A DNA stretch of 64,000 nt from Methylophaga sp. (GCA_030148085.1 JASBUF010000033.1:1-64000); one strand, 5' to 3'. Positions 9,515-19,482 are shown, counted from the first letter of the stretch. Program-made: numbers and translations. Notes: generated by a model not told the origin, from the sequence alone.

Positions 9515-10242
9515 ACGGCGTCTTGCTCGCGTCGTTTGGGTAACCAGCGGGCACTGAACAGGCCCAGTTCAAATAAAAACCACACGGGTAAGGCCAGCAA
9601 GGTTTGTGAGATGACATCCGGTGGTGTCAGCAGCATGCCAATCACAAAAGCGCCGACAATAATGTAAGGCCGTTTTTCACGCAGACTTTCTACCGTCGAT
9701 ACCCCAGTCCAAACCAGTAATAGGGTTGCTATTGGTACTTCAAAGGCCAAGCCGAAAGCAAAAAACAGTTTCAAAACAAAATCGAGATAACTGCTGATAT
9801 CAGTCATGACCGCGACGCCTTCCGGCGCGGCTTGGGTTAGAAAGCCAAAGATCAGCGGAAAGACGACAAAGAACGCAAACAGGATGCCGAGAAAGAACAA
9901 CACGGTGCTGGCAAACAATAATGGGAATACCAGCTTACGCTCATGGTCGTATAGACCGGGCGCAACAAACGCCCATAACTGATACAGCAGATACGGTATC
10001 GCGAGCATGATAGCGGTGCTCAGGGTCAACTTGAACGGGGTTAGAAACGGCGAAGCCACCTCAGTGGCTATCATTGTGCTGGTTTCGGGTAAATGCCGTA
10101 ATAGCGGCTCAGAGAGTATGAGGTAGAGATCGTTGGCAAAGGGAAACAGGCACAAAGCGATCAGCAAAACGGCCAATACCGCACGAAGCAGCCGGTCACG
10201 TAATTCCACCAGATGCGAAATTAACGGCTGCTGATCATCCAT
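9511..10242 (-). CDS. tatC: Sec-independent translocase subunit TatC
   Basis: A 243-residue inner-membrane protein with six predicted transmembrane helices. Family signatures are [14 protein letters not shown] at the N terminus, FxLTP-like [19 protein letters not shown] and the terminal-loop [12 protein letters not shown]. TatC recognises twin-arginine signal peptides and partners TatB. The ATG at 10242 (MDDQQPL) is chosen over an upstream in-frame start because the family begins just before this segment; it overlaps the tatB end by 8 nt. Confidence 0.97.
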   Translation of the reverse strand: MDDQQPLISHLVELRDRLLRAVLAVLLIALCLFPFANDLYLILSEPLLRHLPETSTMIATEVASPFLTPFKLTLSTAIMLAIPYLLYQLWAFVAPGLYDHERKLVFPLLFASTVLFFLGILFAFFVVFPLIFGFLTQAAPEGVAVMTDISSYLDFVLKLFFAFGLAFEVPIATLLLVWTGVSTVESLREKRPYIIVGAFVIGMLLTPPDVISQTLLALPVWFLFELGLFSARWLPKRREQDAV

Positions 10243-10516
10243 CCTGTTTTTTATCCTGAGAAGGGGCTGGTTTATCTTCATCCAGCCGGATCTGTTCATT
10301 CAGATCGGGCATGTTATCCGGCTTTTTCAGCGCGTCCTGCAGCTCCTGCGCACGCAGTTCTTTGGATATTTCACTGCGGATGGCTGTTAAAGAGGCCTGA
10401 GCACGCCCTATCCATAAACCGGTCACACGGATGAGTTTAGGCAGACGCTCGGGTCCCACCACGACCAAGGCGACCACAGCAATCAGCAGGATTTCCCAGA
10501 AACCGATATCGAACAT
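10235..10516 (-). CDS. tatB: Sec-independent translocase subunit TatB
   Basis: A 93-residue protein with one N-terminal transmembrane helix ([21 protein letters not shown]). The GPERLP hinge is typical of TatB, and an amphipathic helix follows ([17 protein letters not shown]), then a charged tail. TatB forms the receptor complex with TatC. It lies 14 nt after tatA. The length is on the short side for the family but shows no sign of truncation. Confidence 0.95.
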   Translation of the reverse strand: MFDIGFWEILLIAVVALVVVGPERLPKLIRVTGLWIGRAQASLTAIRSEISKELRAQELQDALKKPDNMPDLNEQIRLDEDKPAPSQDKKQDG

Positions 10517-10530
10517 AGAGTCAGCCCTGT

Positions 10531-10770
10531 CTAGTGGCTGCTTTTATCCTTGTTCTGCTCACGTTGCTGTGTCGATGATGCATCATCGTGCTCAATGACA
10601 TTGTCCTTGTCATCGGCTGAATCTTTACCTTCCTGCATCGAATCTTTGAAGTTTTTAATGGCACTGCCTAAGTCACCGCCCAGAGAGCGCAATTTCTTGG
10701 TGCCAAATAAAAGCACCACGATGACCAGAATAATTAATAGCTGCCAGATGCTGATTCCACCAATACCCAT
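10531..10770 (-). CDS. tatA: Sec-independent translocase subunit TatA
   Basis: A 79-residue protein with one transmembrane helix ([17 protein letters not shown]), the FGTKKLR hinge, an amphipathic helix ([16 protein letters not shown]), and an acidic, lysine-containing tail. TatA oligomers form the passage for folded twin-arginine substrates. It begins the tatABC set, nine bases after the HIT gene, in the his-HIT-tat arrangement common in gammaproteobacteria. Confidence 0.95.
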   Translation of the reverse strand: MGIGGISIWQLLIILVIVVLLFGTKKLRSLGGDLGSAIKNFKDSMQEGKDSADDKDNVIEHDDASSTQQREQNKDKSSH

Positions 10771-10779
10771 AGCCTGCTC

Positions 10780-11118
10780 CTATTTAAAGCCGGGCAGATT
10801 ACTGCCGCCGAGAATGTGAATATGCAAATGGTCTACTTCCTGTCCGCCACCAGGCCCGGTGTTAATAATGGTGCGGAAACCGGTGTCCAGACCTTGTGAT
10901 TTGGCCAACGTTGGCAGAGAAAGCATCATGTGAGCGAGTAAGTCGGCATGTTCTGTCTTTGCTTCATCCAGTCGGGCAATATGCAGTTTTGGAATCACTA
11001 ACAGGTGTACATCTGCTTTGGGGTAAAGATCTTTGAATACGTAGATCTGATCATCTTCAAAGACTTTCGTGGACGGAATATCCCCGGCCAAAATCTTACA
11101 GAAAATACAGTCACTCAT
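10780..11118 (-). CDS. HIT-family nucleotide-binding protein (HinT-like)
   Basis: A 112-residue histidine-triad protein. It starts with the HinT signature SDCIFCKILAGDIPS and ends with the histidine triad HLHIHILGG (about 97-105). HinT-like proteins hydrolyse nucleoside phosphoramidates and acyl-adenylates. Cytoplasmic. It sits 2 nt after hisE and 9 nt before tatA, a placement seen in other gammaproteobacteria. Confidence 0.93.
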   Translation of the reverse strand: MSDCIFCKILAGDIPSTKVFEDDQIYVFKDLYPKADVHLLVIPKLHIARLDEAKTEHADLLAHMMLSLPTLAKSQGLDTGFRTIINTGPGGGQEVDHLHIHILGGSNLPGFK

Positions 11119-11120
11119 GC

Positions 11121-11435
11121 TTAGCTCCTGCTGGCTTTTTCATCATGACCGGACAAACCGAAGCGGCGATCAAGTTCATCCAGAATCAATTGCGGATCAA
11201 TGTCATTATGCGCCAGTAACACCAGGCTGTGAAACCACAGGTCGGCGGTTTCATAAATGATTTCGTCGCGTTGACCGCCTTTACCGGCAATCACCGTCTC
11301 AGTCGCTTCTTCACCGAGCTTTTTCAGAATCTTGTCGGTGCCGGCGGCATAAAGACTGGCGACATAAGAAGAATCCGGATCGGCATTTTTACGTTCATTC
11401 AGCACGACGCTGAGTTTGTGCAGAATATCGCTCAT
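11121..11435 (-). CDS. hisE: Phosphoribosyl-ATP diphosphatase
   Basis: A 104-residue MazG-like pyrophosphohydrolase of histidine synthesis. The metal-binding EEATETVIA segment and the [13 protein letters not shown] helix are clear. It converts phosphoribosyl-ATP to phosphoribosyl-AMP. Its start overlaps the hisI stop (ATGA), so HisE and HisI are separate proteins here rather than the fused enzyme of enterics. Confidence 0.96.
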   Translation of the reverse strand: MSDILHKLSVVLNERKNADPDSSYVASLYAAGTDKILKKLGEEATETVIAGKGGQRDEIIYETADLWFHSLVLLAHNDIDPQLILDELDRRFGLSGHDEKASRS

Positions 11436-11812
11436 AAATATATCTCGTCAGGATCTTTCAAAATGGGCTCAATCGCTTGCCACTGGCCGTCTTCCAGTTT
11501 ATTGAAAAAACAGTGATGACGTCCGGTGTGACAGGCGATGCCACCCTTTTGTTCAACTTCCAGCAACACGGCATCTTGATCACAGTCGATGCGGATGGAT
11601 TTGATGATCTGCTGGTGGCCGGATTGCTCACCTTTGTGCCACAGTTTTTGTCGTGAACGTGACCAGTAAACCGCGTGGCCAGTTTCTGCGGTAAGCTGTA
11701 AAGCCTCGCGGTTCATCCAAGCTAAAGTAAGTACTTGCTTAGTCCCAAACTCCTGTGTAATAACAGGAACCAGACCGTCACTATTCCATTTAACCTGATC
11801 CAGCCAGTCCAT
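11432..11812 (-). CDS. hisI: Phosphoribosyl-AMP cyclohydrolase
   Basis: A 126-residue enzyme opening the adenine ring of phosphoribosyl-AMP. It shows the family motifs [26 protein letters not shown] and the metal-binding DCDQDAVLL and [10 protein letters not shown] segments. It starts within the hisF stop (TGATG) and runs directly into hisE, pointing to coupled translation. Confidence 0.96.
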   Translation of the reverse strand: MDWLDQVKWNSDGLVPVITQEFGTKQVLTLAWMNREALQLTAETGHAVYWSRSRQKLWHKGEQSGHQQIIKSIRIDCDQDAVLLEVEQKGGIACHTGRHHCFFNKLEDGQWQAIEPILKDPDEIYL

Positions 11813-12585
11813 CAGAGTCGAACCTCAATACCCTGGCTGGCCATCTGTTGTTTGGCTTCCTGCACGGTGTGTTCGCCGAAGTGGAAAATACTGGCAGCCA
11901 AAACCGCATCGGCATGACCTTCTTTAATACCGTCAGTCAAATCCTGCAGTTGGCCGACACCACCGGAAGCGATGACCGGTACATCGACGGCATCACTTAT
12001 TGCACGGGTTAAAGCCAGATCAAAGCCGGATTTGGTGCCATCGCGATCCATGCTGGTCAGCAGGATTTCACCGGCGCCATAAGCGACCATTTTCTTGGCC
12101 CATTCGACAGCATCGATACCGGTTGGCTTGCGGCCACCATGGGTAAATATTTCCCACTTATCGGCTTCGCCTTCGGCCGAGACTTTCTTGGCATCAATCG
12201 CCACAACAATACACTGCGAGCCGAATTTTTCGGCAGCTTCACGCACAAACTCAGGGTTTTTGACTGCGGCCGAGTTAATACCGACTTTATCGGCACCGGC
12301 GTTGAGCATGCGGCGGATATCGTCAACGGTACGAATACCACCACCGACGGTCAGCGGAATAAACACCTGACTGGCCACGGCTTCAACGACATGCACCATG
12401 GTCTCACGTTCGTGATGAGTGGCGGTGATATCAAGAAAGGTGATCTCATCCGCGCCCTGCTCATCGTAGCGCTTAGCCACTTCAATCGGATCGCCGGCAT
12501 CACGGATATCGACAAACTGCACGCCTTTAACGACGCGGCCATTATCGACATCAAGACAGGGAATTATGCGTTTTGCGAGGCCCAT
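11812..12585 (-). CDS. hisF: Imidazole glycerol phosphate synthase, cyclase subunit
   Basis: A 257-residue TIM-barrel protein. It has the N-terminal [17 protein letters not shown] with catalytic Asp11-type residue, the phosphate-binding VGGGIR and ASGGVGQ loops, and catalytic Asp in TSMDRDGTK. HisF uses ammonia from HisH to make imidazole glycerol phosphate and AICAR. It lies 8 nt after hisA. Confidence 0.98.
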   Translation of the reverse strand: MGLAKRIIPCLDVDNGRVVKGVQFVDIRDAGDPIEVAKRYDEQGADEITFLDITATHHERETMVHVVEAVASQVFIPLTVGGGIRTVDDIRRMLNAGADKVGINSAAVKNPEFVREAAEKFGSQCIVVAIDAKKVSAEGEADKWEIFTHGGRKPTGIDAVEWAKKMVAYGAGEILLTSMDRDGTKSGFDLALTRAISDAVDVPVIASGGVGQLQDLTDGIKEGHADAVLAASIFHFGEHTVQEAKQQMASQGIEVRL

Positions 12586-12593
12586 AGTGGTAT

Positions 12594-13343
12594 TTAGAAC
12601 TCCAATGGCGGGTTCAGTCTGTCAGCCAGTTCCTGAGCCTGTTTCAGGTCGATACTGCCTTCGTAAATGGCTCGACCCAAAATGGCACCAGTGACACCTT
12701 CACCTTCGGCAGCACAAAGGGCTTCGATATCGTCATAACTGCTGACACCACCTGAGGCAAAGACTGGGATTTGGATAGCGCTGGCCAGTTTGCGGGTTGA
12801 TTCCAGGTTGACGCCCTGCATCATGCCATCACGGCTGATATCGGTGTAAATAATGGCTTCAACACCATCCTGCTCAAACTGCTTAGCAATGTCGATCACA
12901 TCGTGGTTGGACAGTTTTGACCAGCCATCAATCGCCACTTTGCCATCTTTCGCATCAAGACCAATAATGATGTGGCCAGGGAATTCAGCGCAGACATCGC
13001 CAACGAAATGCGGTGCATTAATCGCTTTGGTACCGAGGATGACGTAACGCACACCAGCATGCAGGTAGGTTTCGATGGTTTCTTCATCACGGATACCACC
13101 ACCGACCTGGACATCCAGATTTGGAAACGCTTTACAGATTTCGTGAATGACATCGGCATTGACCGGGTTACCGGCAAAGGCACCGTCCAGATCTACCATA
13201 TGCAATCGCTTCGCCCCTGCTTCTACCCATTTGGCGGCGACGGCTACCGGGTCATCTGAGAACACGGTATTGTCTTCCATGCGTCCCTGACGCAAACGCA
13301 CACAGTGACCTTCTTTCAGATCAATGGCAGGGATTAACAACAT
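12594..13343 (-). CDS. hisA: Phosphoribosylformimino-AICAR-phosphate isomerase
   Basis: A 249-residue TIM-barrel isomerase (Amadori rearrangement of ProFAR). The paired half-barrel signature is seen in [50 protein letters not shown] and FASGGVSS. Normal length. It lies between hisH and hisF in the operon. Confidence 0.97.
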   Translation of the reverse strand: MLLIPAIDLKEGHCVRLRQGRMEDNTVFSDDPVAVAAKWVEAGAKRLHMVDLDGAFAGNPVNADVIHEICKAFPNLDVQVGGGIRDEETIETYLHAGVRYVILGTKAINAPHFVGDVCAEFPGHIIIGLDAKDGKVAIDGWSKLSNHDVIDIAKQFEQDGVEAIIYTDISRDGMMQGVNLESTRKLASAIQIPVFASGGVSSYDDIEALCAAEGEGVTGAILGRAIYEGSIDLKQAQELADRLNPPLEF

Positions 13344-13371
13344 ATTTCATTCTCCGTTTATGGGGTGGGGC

Positions 13372-14016
13372 TTAGCTTTGTCCGTCCCAGTTTACAAAAT
13401 TTTTCAGTAATTGCAGGCCTGCATGCTGGCTTTTTTCCGGATGGAACTGTGCGGCAAACACGTTATCCTGCTGGATAGCGACGGTAAATTCGTCGGGATA
13501 GCTCGATGTTGCGGAAGTTACAGCGGGATCTTCCGGGCTGACATAATAGCTGTGGACAAAGTAAAAGCGACTGTCCTGCTGAATATCTTTCCATAAAACA
13601 TGATTGCTGGTCTGATGCACTTGGTTCCAGCCCATATGTGGCACTTTCAGTTTTTCACCATCCGCCATCAGCGGGTTAGGGAAACGCTTGACCTCACCGG
13701 CGATGATATCCAGTGCTTTGACACCGTTGTTTTCTTCGCTGTGGCTTAATAAAGCCTGCATGCCGAGACAAATACCCAGAAACGGTTTGGTCTTGGCGGC
13801 TTCAAGTACCACTTCATCCAGTCCCAGCTTGTTCAGTTCCAGAATGCAGTCACGCATGGCCCCGACACCGGGGAATAAAACGTGACTGGCGGAAAGAATG
13901 GTGTCCGGATCGGCGCTCACCAGCACCTCAGTCTGATTATCAGAAACTGATTCCAGTGCTTTGGAGACAGAGCGGAGATTGCCCATGCCATAGTCGATCA
14001 CTGCTACGCGACGCAT
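13372..14016 (-). CDS. hisH: Imidazole glycerol phosphate synthase, glutaminase subunit
   Basis: A 214-residue class I glutamine amidotransferase. The nucleophile cysteine is in FLGICLGMQ (about residue 82), and the His-Glu pair is in AAQFHPEKSQ near the C terminus. The N terminus VAVIDYGMGNLRSV is typical. It supplies ammonia to HisF. Gap to hisB is 62 nt. Confidence 0.97.
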   Translation of the reverse strand: MRRVAVIDYGMGNLRSVSKALESVSDNQTEVLVSADPDTILSASHVLFPGVGAMRDCILELNKLGLDEVVLEAAKTKPFLGICLGMQALLSHSEENNGVKALDIIAGEVKRFPNPLMADGEKLKVPHMGWNQVHQTSNHVLWKDIQQDSRFYFVHSYYVSPEDPAVTSATSSYPDEFTVAIQQDNVFAAQFHPEKSQHAGLQLLKNFVNWDGQS

Positions 14017-14078
14017 GTTAAACCTGTTTATAAATTCTCGTTAATTCAGCGATGGAGTTGTGTCCGGTAGGAAAAGGC

Positions 14079-14672
14079 TTATAAAGCCCCTTTGGTAGAC
14101 GGCAATTGTTCCAACGCTCGCTGATCCAAAGTCACGGCCATACGCAGCGCACGTCCGAAAGCTTTGAAGATAGTCTCGGCGATATGGTGTGCATTGCGGC
14201 CTTTGAGGTTATCAATGTGCAAGGTAATACCGGCGTGATTAACCAGGCCCTGGAAGAACTCGTAGAACAGATCGACATCGAAGTCACCGATCTTGTCACG
14301 GGTAAAGGTCACGTCAAATTCAAAACCGGGACGGCCTGACAGATCCAGCACAACACGTGACAACGCTTCATCAAGCGGGACATAGGAGTGACCGTAACGC
14401 ACCACGCCTTTTTTATCGCCCAGCGCTTTTTTCAATGCCTGACCAATCGTAATACCGACATCTTCCACAGTGTGGTGGGCATCAATGTGCAGATCGCCGT
14501 TAGCTTTGACGCTCAGATCAAACAAGCCGTGTCGGGCAATCTGATCCATCATGTGGTCAAGGAAGGGAACGCCGGTTTCGGCTTCGAATTTGCCGCTGCC
14601 ATCCAGATTGATGCTGACTTCGATCTGGGTTTCCAGCGTGTTTCGCGCAATGGTCGCGCTACGAGCGGTCAT
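14079..14672 (-). CDS. hisB: Imidazoleglycerol-phosphate dehydratase
   Basis: A 197-residue manganese enzyme that dehydrates imidazole glycerol phosphate. Repeated metal-binding motifs are [11 protein letters not shown] (about 64) and [12 protein letters not shown] (about 163). It lacks the N-terminal histidinol-phosphatase domain of enteric HisB, so it is the monofunctional form. First gene of the his-HIT-tat run; the promoter should lie in 14673-14768, shared with the divergent FNR-type gene. Confidence 0.97.
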   Translation of the reverse strand: MTARSATIARNTLETQIEVSINLDGSGKFEAETGVPFLDHMMDQIARHGLFDLSVKANGDLHIDAHHTVEDVGITIGQALKKALGDKKGVVRYGHSYVPLDEALSRVVLDLSGRPGFEFDVTFTRDKIGDFDVDLFYEFFQGLVNHAGITLHIDNLKGRNAHHIAETIFKAFGRALRMAVTLDQRALEQLPSTKGAL

Positions 14673-14768
14673 TGTAAGTCCTGATTTTAATAATAAAACG
14701 AGATAATAACTGTTTCAGACAAGGGTTTGAAGGGTTATTATAAGTGATGTTATGCACAAGGATCAGTA

Positions 14769-15518
14769 ATGGCCCAATTGAACAACGTCACCCCGTTATT
14801 CAGAGACCTCGCCAAAGTAGAGCACGATCATAATATCGCCTGTCAGGAATGTTCTTTGTACAGGCTATGTCTGCCATTAGGCTTGCATAGTAATGATCTG
14901 GCTCAACTCGACAAAATCATCAAGCGTAGTCAGGGCTTCAACCGTGGCCAGTCTTTGTTTTCGACTGAAACGCCGTTCAACTCCATCTTTGTTGTCCGTT
15001 CCGGTTCTTTCAAAACGACCGTGCAGGCCAGTGATGGTCGTGAGCAGGTAACGGGCTTCTATTTCCCCGGTGAGTTCATTGGTATGGATGCCATCTACCA
15101 ACAGTCCTATCAGTCCAGTGCCAAGGCGCTGGAAAGTAGCAGTGTGTGTGAACTGCCGTATGAAAAATTGCAGGAGTTCGGCGCGACCATTCCCCAACTA
15201 CAGGTACAGATGCTCAGCCGGCTCAGCAAGGAACTGTCCGGTGATAAAAGCCTGATGTTCCTGCTCGGCAAGAAAACCGCCGAAGAAAAACTGGCGACGT
15301 TTCTGTTATCCCTCTCTCGTCGTTTTCAGGATCGCGGCTTTTCAGCGCGGGAATTCCAGCTCAGCATGTCGCGCGGTGATATTGCCAACCACCTTGGTTT
15401 GGCCGTAGAAACCGTCAGTCGCCTGTTTACCCGCTTTCAGGATGAAGGCTTGATTGCAACGGAACATAAAGCGGTGTCCCTGCTTGACACCGATAAACTG
15501 CAACAACTCTGCGGTTAA
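14769..15518 (+). CDS. fnr: FNR-type oxygen-responsive transcription regulator
   Basis: A 249-residue Crp/Fnr-family protein. The iron-sulfur cysteines expected for FNR are all present: Cys25, Cys28 and Cys34 in CQECSLYRLC, and Cys127 in SSVCELP. A cyclic-nucleotide-binding-like barrel follows, then a C-terminal helix-turn-helix (SRGDIANHLGLAVETVSRL) in which E-T-V-S-R gives FNR rather than CRP specificity. It should therefore bind TTGAT-N4-ATCAA when oxygen is low. A match to that box lies just after the gene, ahead of ompW. ATG preceded by AAGGATC. Confidence 0.93.
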   Translation: MAQLNNVTPLFRDLAKVEHDHNIACQECSLYRLCLPLGLHSNDLAQLDKIIKRSQGFNRGQSLFSTETPFNSIFVVRSGSFKTTVQASDGREQVTGFYFPGEFIGMDAIYQQSYQSSAKALESSSVCELPYEKLQEFGATIPQLQVQMLSRLSKELSGDKSLMFLLGKKTAEEKLATFLLSLSRRFQDRGFSAREFQLSMSRGDIANHLGLAVETVSRLFTRFQDEGLIATEHKAVSLLDTDKLQQLCG

Positions 15519-15535
15519 CCTTAGCTGACCGATCA

Positions 15536-15549
15536 TTGATCCAGGTCAA
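15536..15549. promoter_or_regulatory. FNR-like box upstream of ompW
   Basis: TTGATCCAGGTCAA matches the FNR consensus TTGAT-N4-ATCAA at nine of ten defined bases. It lies 18 bp after the FNR-type gene and 74 bp before the ompW start. In E. coli ompW is known to respond to FNR, so control of ompW is the simplest reading. Binding itself is inferred. Confidence 0.7.
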
Positions 15550-15622
15550 TGCGGCCTGATCGTACCTCCCCGACAATAGACCCATGTTTGATGGACATGG
15601 GTTGTCCTGGAGGAATCGATAA

Positions 15623-16294
15623 ATGAAAAAATCTGTATTTGCCGCTGTAATGATGACTGCGATGGGCTTAGCTGCCGCTGCCCCCGCGATGGCCTATGAA
15701 GCCGGTGACTGGCTCGTTCGTGGCCGTGTGATCAACGTGAACCCTAATGATGATAGCGGTAATTTGTATATCGGTGGTGTCAGTACCGGTTCTGAAGGCG
15801 TCAAAGTCGATGACGATACCGTGCCGGAGTTGGATATCACCTATATGCTCAGCCGAAACTGGGGTGTGGAGCTTATCCTGGGTTATTCCGAGCACACCGT
15901 AAAAGCACACAAAACATGGTCAGCGCTGGGTGATGTGATTGATAGCAAGGTGCTGCCCCCTACTCTCACGCTGCAGTATCACTTCTTGCCAGACTCTACT
16001 ATCCGTCCCTATGTTGGTGTGGGCGTGAACTACACCTATTTCTTTGACGAAGAAGTCGCAGGCAGTGTGCTTGATATTCCGGGTGCCAAAGTGAAGCTTG
16101 ATAGCTCCTGGGGCTTAGCAGCACAGGCAGGTGTTGATATCGCTATCAATCAGGATTGGTTCGTCAATATGGATGTGAAATACATCGATATTGATACGGA
16201 GGCGCACTTCTCCGGTACACCGGTAGGCAGTGCCAAAATCACCGCTGATATTGATCCCTTTGTCTGGGGTATTGGTATCGGTCGCCGTTTTTAA
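15623..16294 (+). CDS. ompW: OmpW-family outer-membrane protein
   Basis: A 223-residue beta-barrel protein with a clear signal peptide (MKKSVFAAVMMTAMGLAAAAPAMA, cleavage after about residue 24). Family features are AGDWLVRGRVINVNP, the ELDITYMLSRNWGVELI strand pair, LQYHF and RPYVGVGVNYTYFF, ending in the outer-membrane signature WGIGIGRRF with a terminal phenylalanine. OmpW forms a narrow hydrophobic channel. RBS TGGAGGAAT. It is preceded by an FNR-like box and followed by a strong terminator. Confidence 0.95.
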   Translation: MKKSVFAAVMMTAMGLAAAAPAMAYEAGDWLVRGRVINVNPNDDSGNLYIGGVSTGSEGVKVDDDTVPELDITYMLSRNWGVELILGYSEHTVKAHKTWSALGDVIDSKVLPPTLTLQYHFLPDSTIRPYVGVGVNYTYFFDEEVAGSVLDIPGAKVKLDSSWGLAAQAGVDIAINQDWFVNMDVKYIDIDTEAHFSGTPVGSAKITADIDPFVWGIGIGRRF

Positions 16295-16336
16295 GAATAC
16301 GTGACTTTGCCGTTACGTTTGTCCTCGTAGTGCCTT

Positions 16337-16362
16337 AGCCCTCCTCTTGGAGGGCTTTTTTT
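16337..16362 (+). terminator. Rho-independent terminator of ompW
   Basis: A perfect 8-bp stem AGCCCTCC/GGAGGGCT with a TCTT loop is followed by a run of T to 16362. It points along the plus strand and ends at the murJ stop codon. Confidence 0.92.
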
Positions 16363-17902
16363 ACCTGGTCGCCGGACGAACTAACTGGCGTAGGTTGATT
16401 CGCAGTAACCATAGCAAGGCAAAATACACCGCCGCGGCAGCGACAATAAGCATACCCAGCTGGGCACAGCGTTGCCAGACCGTCCAGCTTTGCCATTCTG
16501 TAATAGCTGGTGTAAACCACCACAATAGAGCCACCATCAACCCATTCGCGATAACGATCTTCAACAGAAAACGCAGCCAGCCATGACTTGGCGTATACAC
16601 CTCACGTTTACGCAGACCGATGTATAACAAGGCAGCGTTAAGTGCAGCAGATAAAGCGGTGGCCAGAGCGAGGCCAACATGGGCTAGATAGATCATCAGA
16701 ATAATATTCAGCACCATATTGCTGAGCATCGCGATAATGCCGATTTTAACTGGAGTTTTGGTGTCCTGGCGGGCGAAATAGCCGGGTGCCAGTACCTTGA
16801 TAAAGATAAACGGCAACAGACCGAGTCCATAGGCCATCAAGCTTAACGAGGCTTTGTAGGCATCATCCTGTGTGAATTCACCGTACTGAAATAAGGTCAT
16901 TAACAGCGGTTGTGCCAGTGCAATTAAACCCAGAGCCGCTGGCGTACCGATAATAAACACCCAGCGCAGCGCCCAATCAATCGTATTCGAAAAGCCCTCT
17001 TCGGACTGGCTGGCATGTTTTTTCGACAGGCTGGGCAGGATAACGGTCGATAAAGCAATACCAAACACCCCGAGCGGGAACTCGACCAGCCGGTCGGAAT
17101 AATACAGCCAGGAAATACTGCCAGTGACCAGAAATGAGGCCAACAACGTATCCAGTAGCAAATTAATCTGTGCAACAGAAACACCAAACATGGCTGGAAT
17201 CATCAGCTTGATTATTTTCCGTACCCCTTCACTTTGCCAGCCCCAGCGCGGCCTTGGCAGTGAGTTCATGCCGAGTAAAAATGGTAATTGAAACAATAAC
17301 TGCACTATCCCGCCGATAAATACGCCCCAGGCTAAAGCTTTGACCGGTTCATCAAGTTGCGGTGACAGGTAAATCGCAGCACCGATTAAAGACAGGTTCA
17401 AAAACACCGGCGTAAAGGCTGGTACGGCAAAACGACCGAAGCTGTTCAATATCGCTCCGGCCAACGCAGTCAACGAGATAAACAGCAGGTAAGGAAAGGT
17501 AATCGTCAGTAATTCACCAGCGAGATTCAGCTTGTAGGGATCGCTGATAAAGCCGGGAGCAAAGATCATGATAATGATCGGCGCTGCAATCATACCAATG
17601 GCGGTGATGAGCATCAGAATCGCTGCCAATGTGCCACTCGTCTGCGCGATCAGTTCCTTAAGCGGCTTATCACCGCGCTCTCTGAATTCAGCCAGTACCG
17701 GAATAAACGCTTGTGAAAACGCACCCTCGGCAAACAGGCGGCGTAAAAAATTGGGAATTTTAAAGGCGACGAAAAAAACGTCGGCACCAACACCGGCACC
17801 GAACATTCTAGCGATGACAATATCACGCAGAAATCCCAATATACGGGAGAGGAAGGTCATTACACTGACAACTGCGGTAGACTTGAACAGTTTCTCGCTC
17901 AT
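16361..17902 (-). CDS. murJ: Lipid II flippase MurJ
   Basis: A 513-residue MOP-superfamily protein with about 14 transmembrane helices. The N terminus (TAVVSVMTFLSRILGFLRD) and FKIPNFLRRLFAEGAFSQAFIP are classic MurJ/MviN signatures. It moves lipid II across the inner membrane for peptidoglycan synthesis. It overlaps the ompW terminator tail at its 3' end and is divergent from the SCO-like gene, with 42 nt between starts. Confidence 0.96.
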   Translation of the reverse strand: MSEKLFKSTAVVSVMTFLSRILGFLRDIVIARMFGAGVGADVFFVAFKIPNFLRRLFAEGAFSQAFIPVLAEFRERGDKPLKELIAQTSGTLAAILMLITAIGMIAAPIIIMIFAPGFISDPYKLNLAGELLTITFPYLLFISLTALAGAILNSFGRFAVPAFTPVFLNLSLIGAAIYLSPQLDEPVKALAWGVFIGGIVQLLFQLPFLLGMNSLPRPRWGWQSEGVRKIIKLMIPAMFGVSVAQINLLLDTLLASFLVTGSISWLYYSDRLVEFPLGVFGIALSTVILPSLSKKHASQSEEGFSNTIDWALRWVFIIGTPAALGLIALAQPLLMTLFQYGEFTQDDAYKASLSLMAYGLGLLPFIFIKVLAPGYFARQDTKTPVKIGIIAMLSNMVLNIILMIYLAHVGLALATALSAALNAALLYIGLRKREVYTPSHGWLRFLLKIVIANGLMVALLWWFTPAITEWQSWTVWQRCAQLGMLIVAAAAVYFALLWLLRINLRQLVRPATR

Positions 17903-17944
17903 TGCTTTCTCATATGCGGATCTGCCGCCTCAAACTGACAACAG

Positions 17945-18574
17945 ATGATGGATTTATTCAAAAGAGTTAATTCTAAGGGTTTTTTACTGTTATATCTTGT
18001 TGTCTTCGCCTGCTTGTTGGGTCTTTTGCTGTTTCAGCAGTTACAGGTCGAAAAGGATGAGCGTGTTATTCCTACTGAGCTTGCCCCACGGCTCGTCTCA
18101 CCACCGGCACACATTCCACAGTTTCTGCTCTATTCCAATGATCGCAAGGTACTGACCGATCAGTCCCTACTGGGTAAGTGGAGCTTTATTTACTTCAGTC
18201 ATCCAAACTGTCTCCCGGAGTGCGAAGCGGCCTTTACCGTGCTGAAAAACCTGCAGCGGTTATCAGCTACGAATAGGCGGCAGTTTTTAGTGATTAATTA
18301 TGATTCTGAGAAGGCAACAGCAAGATTGACTGCAGCCAAAGATTTTCAAGTGTATTCGGCCGATAAGGCCATGCTTGAGATGCTGACAGAGGCTTTTGCG
18401 TTTTTATCTCTTCGCACCGACTTTGCGGATCATTATCAGCTTGAACAGCAGCACAGCATCTTTTTGACGGATCCGAAGGGACGGGTCTATGCCCGCTTTG
18501 ATCCGCCCTACACCTCTTTGCAGATACAGGCAGAGTTTATCCAGTTGCGTGACTTCTACGCCCGTACGGAGTAA
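17945..18574 (+). CDS. SCO1/SenC-like membrane-anchored thioredoxin-fold protein
   Basis: A 209-residue protein with an N-terminal transmembrane anchor (about 13-31, LLLYLVVFACLLGLLLF) and a periplasmic thioredoxin-like domain. The metal-binding CxxxC reads CLPEC within FSHPNCLPECEAAF, and a candidate third ligand histidine occurs in QQHSIFLTDPKGR. SCO proteins deliver copper to cytochrome oxidase or act as thiol reductases. No oxidase gene is adjacent, so the partner is unknown. The 3' end overlaps oxyR by 19 nt (convergent). Confidence 0.78.
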   Translation: MMDLFKRVNSKGFLLLYLVVFACLLGLLLFQQLQVEKDERVIPTELAPRLVSPPAHIPQFLLYSNDRKVLTDQSLLGKWSFIYFSHPNCLPECEAAFTVLKNLQRLSATNRRQFLVINYDSEKATARLTAAKDFQVYSADKAMLEMLTEAFAFLSLRTDFADHYQLEQQHSIFLTDPKGRVYARFDPPYTSLQIQAEFIQLRDFYARTE

Positions 18575-19482
18575 TCGGTGTCTTCCAAAGCGTCAGAAAA
18601 CGTCTTTGCCAATTGTTCCAGCGTAGCGGTTCGGCGAAAGCTGGGACGCCAGACCAGACCAATCTCGCGCATAGCTTGGCTGTCGGGGTTTCCCAATGGC
18701 ACCAGACTTATGTCGGAGTGACTCACCATATCGGACGTAATTGCCATATCTGGGATTAAGGTAATACCCAGGCCACTGGCAACCATTTCAATGAGGGTAT
18801 AGAGGCTGGTGGCCTGCACACTCTTTCTTTGTGCTGACGCTGGAAGCTGACAGGCGCTAAGCGCGTGTTCGCGCATGCAGTGTCCTTCTGCCAACAGTAA
18901 TAGTTCGTTGGTAGGCAGTTCGGCAGCCAGCAATTTGTCACGTTTTGCTAAGGGATGCTGCTTTGGTAGTGCCACCCAGAATGGCTCTCTGGCGAAAACA
19001 CGGTGGGTCAGACCGCGGATATTAAACGGAAAGGCAAGTACAGCAACATCAATGGTGCCGGATTCGAGTCTATCCAACAAACGTTCTGACTGATCCTCTA
19101 TCAAGACGATTTCTAAATCCGGTAATTGCTTTCTAACAGTGGGTAAGACTTTGGGTAATAGAAATGGGCTGATGGTCGGAATGATGCCAACCTGAATCCG
19201 GCCGGATAAAGGGTTTTTTTCTGACTGTGCCAGATCAACCAGATCTTCACTTAGCGATAAGATCTGCTGTGCCCTGGAGGCGATTTCCTCCCCTATCGGG
19301 GTTGGAAGCACCTTGCGGTTGGTTCGCTCTAACAGTGACACTTCCAATAGTTCTTCGAGGTCCTGAATGCCGGCACTCAAAGTCGACTGGGTAACAAAGC
19401 ATTTTTCAGCAGCATGACCAAAATGCTTCTCTTCAACCACGGCGGTGAGGTATTGCAACTGACGTAAGGTGGGTAGTCTCAT
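18556..19482 (-). CDS. oxyR: OxyR-like peroxide-sensing LysR regulator
   Basis: A 308-residue LysR protein with an N-terminal helix-turn-helix (LRQLQYLTAVVEEKHFGHAA). The redox pair of OxyR is present, Cys202 and Cys211 in GHCMREHALSAC, with the same spacing as Cys199/Cys208 of E. coli. It should activate peroxide-defence genes when oxidised. It is divergent from the rubredoxin gene, which may be one of its targets (inference). Confidence 0.92.
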   Translation of the reverse strand: MRLPTLRQLQYLTAVVEEKHFGHAAEKCFVTQSTLSAGIQDLEELLEVSLLERTNRKVLPTPIGEEIASRAQQILSLSEDLVDLAQSEKNPLSGRIQVGIIPTISPFLLPKVLPTVRKQLPDLEIVLIEDQSERLLDRLESGTIDVAVLAFPFNIRGLTHRVFAREPFWVALPKQHPLAKRDKLLAAELPTNELLLLAEGHCMREHALSACQLPASAQRKSVQATSLYTLIEMVASGLGITLIPDMAITSDMVSHSDISLVPLGNPDSQAMREIGLVWRPSFRRTATLEQLAKTFSDALEDTDYSVRA

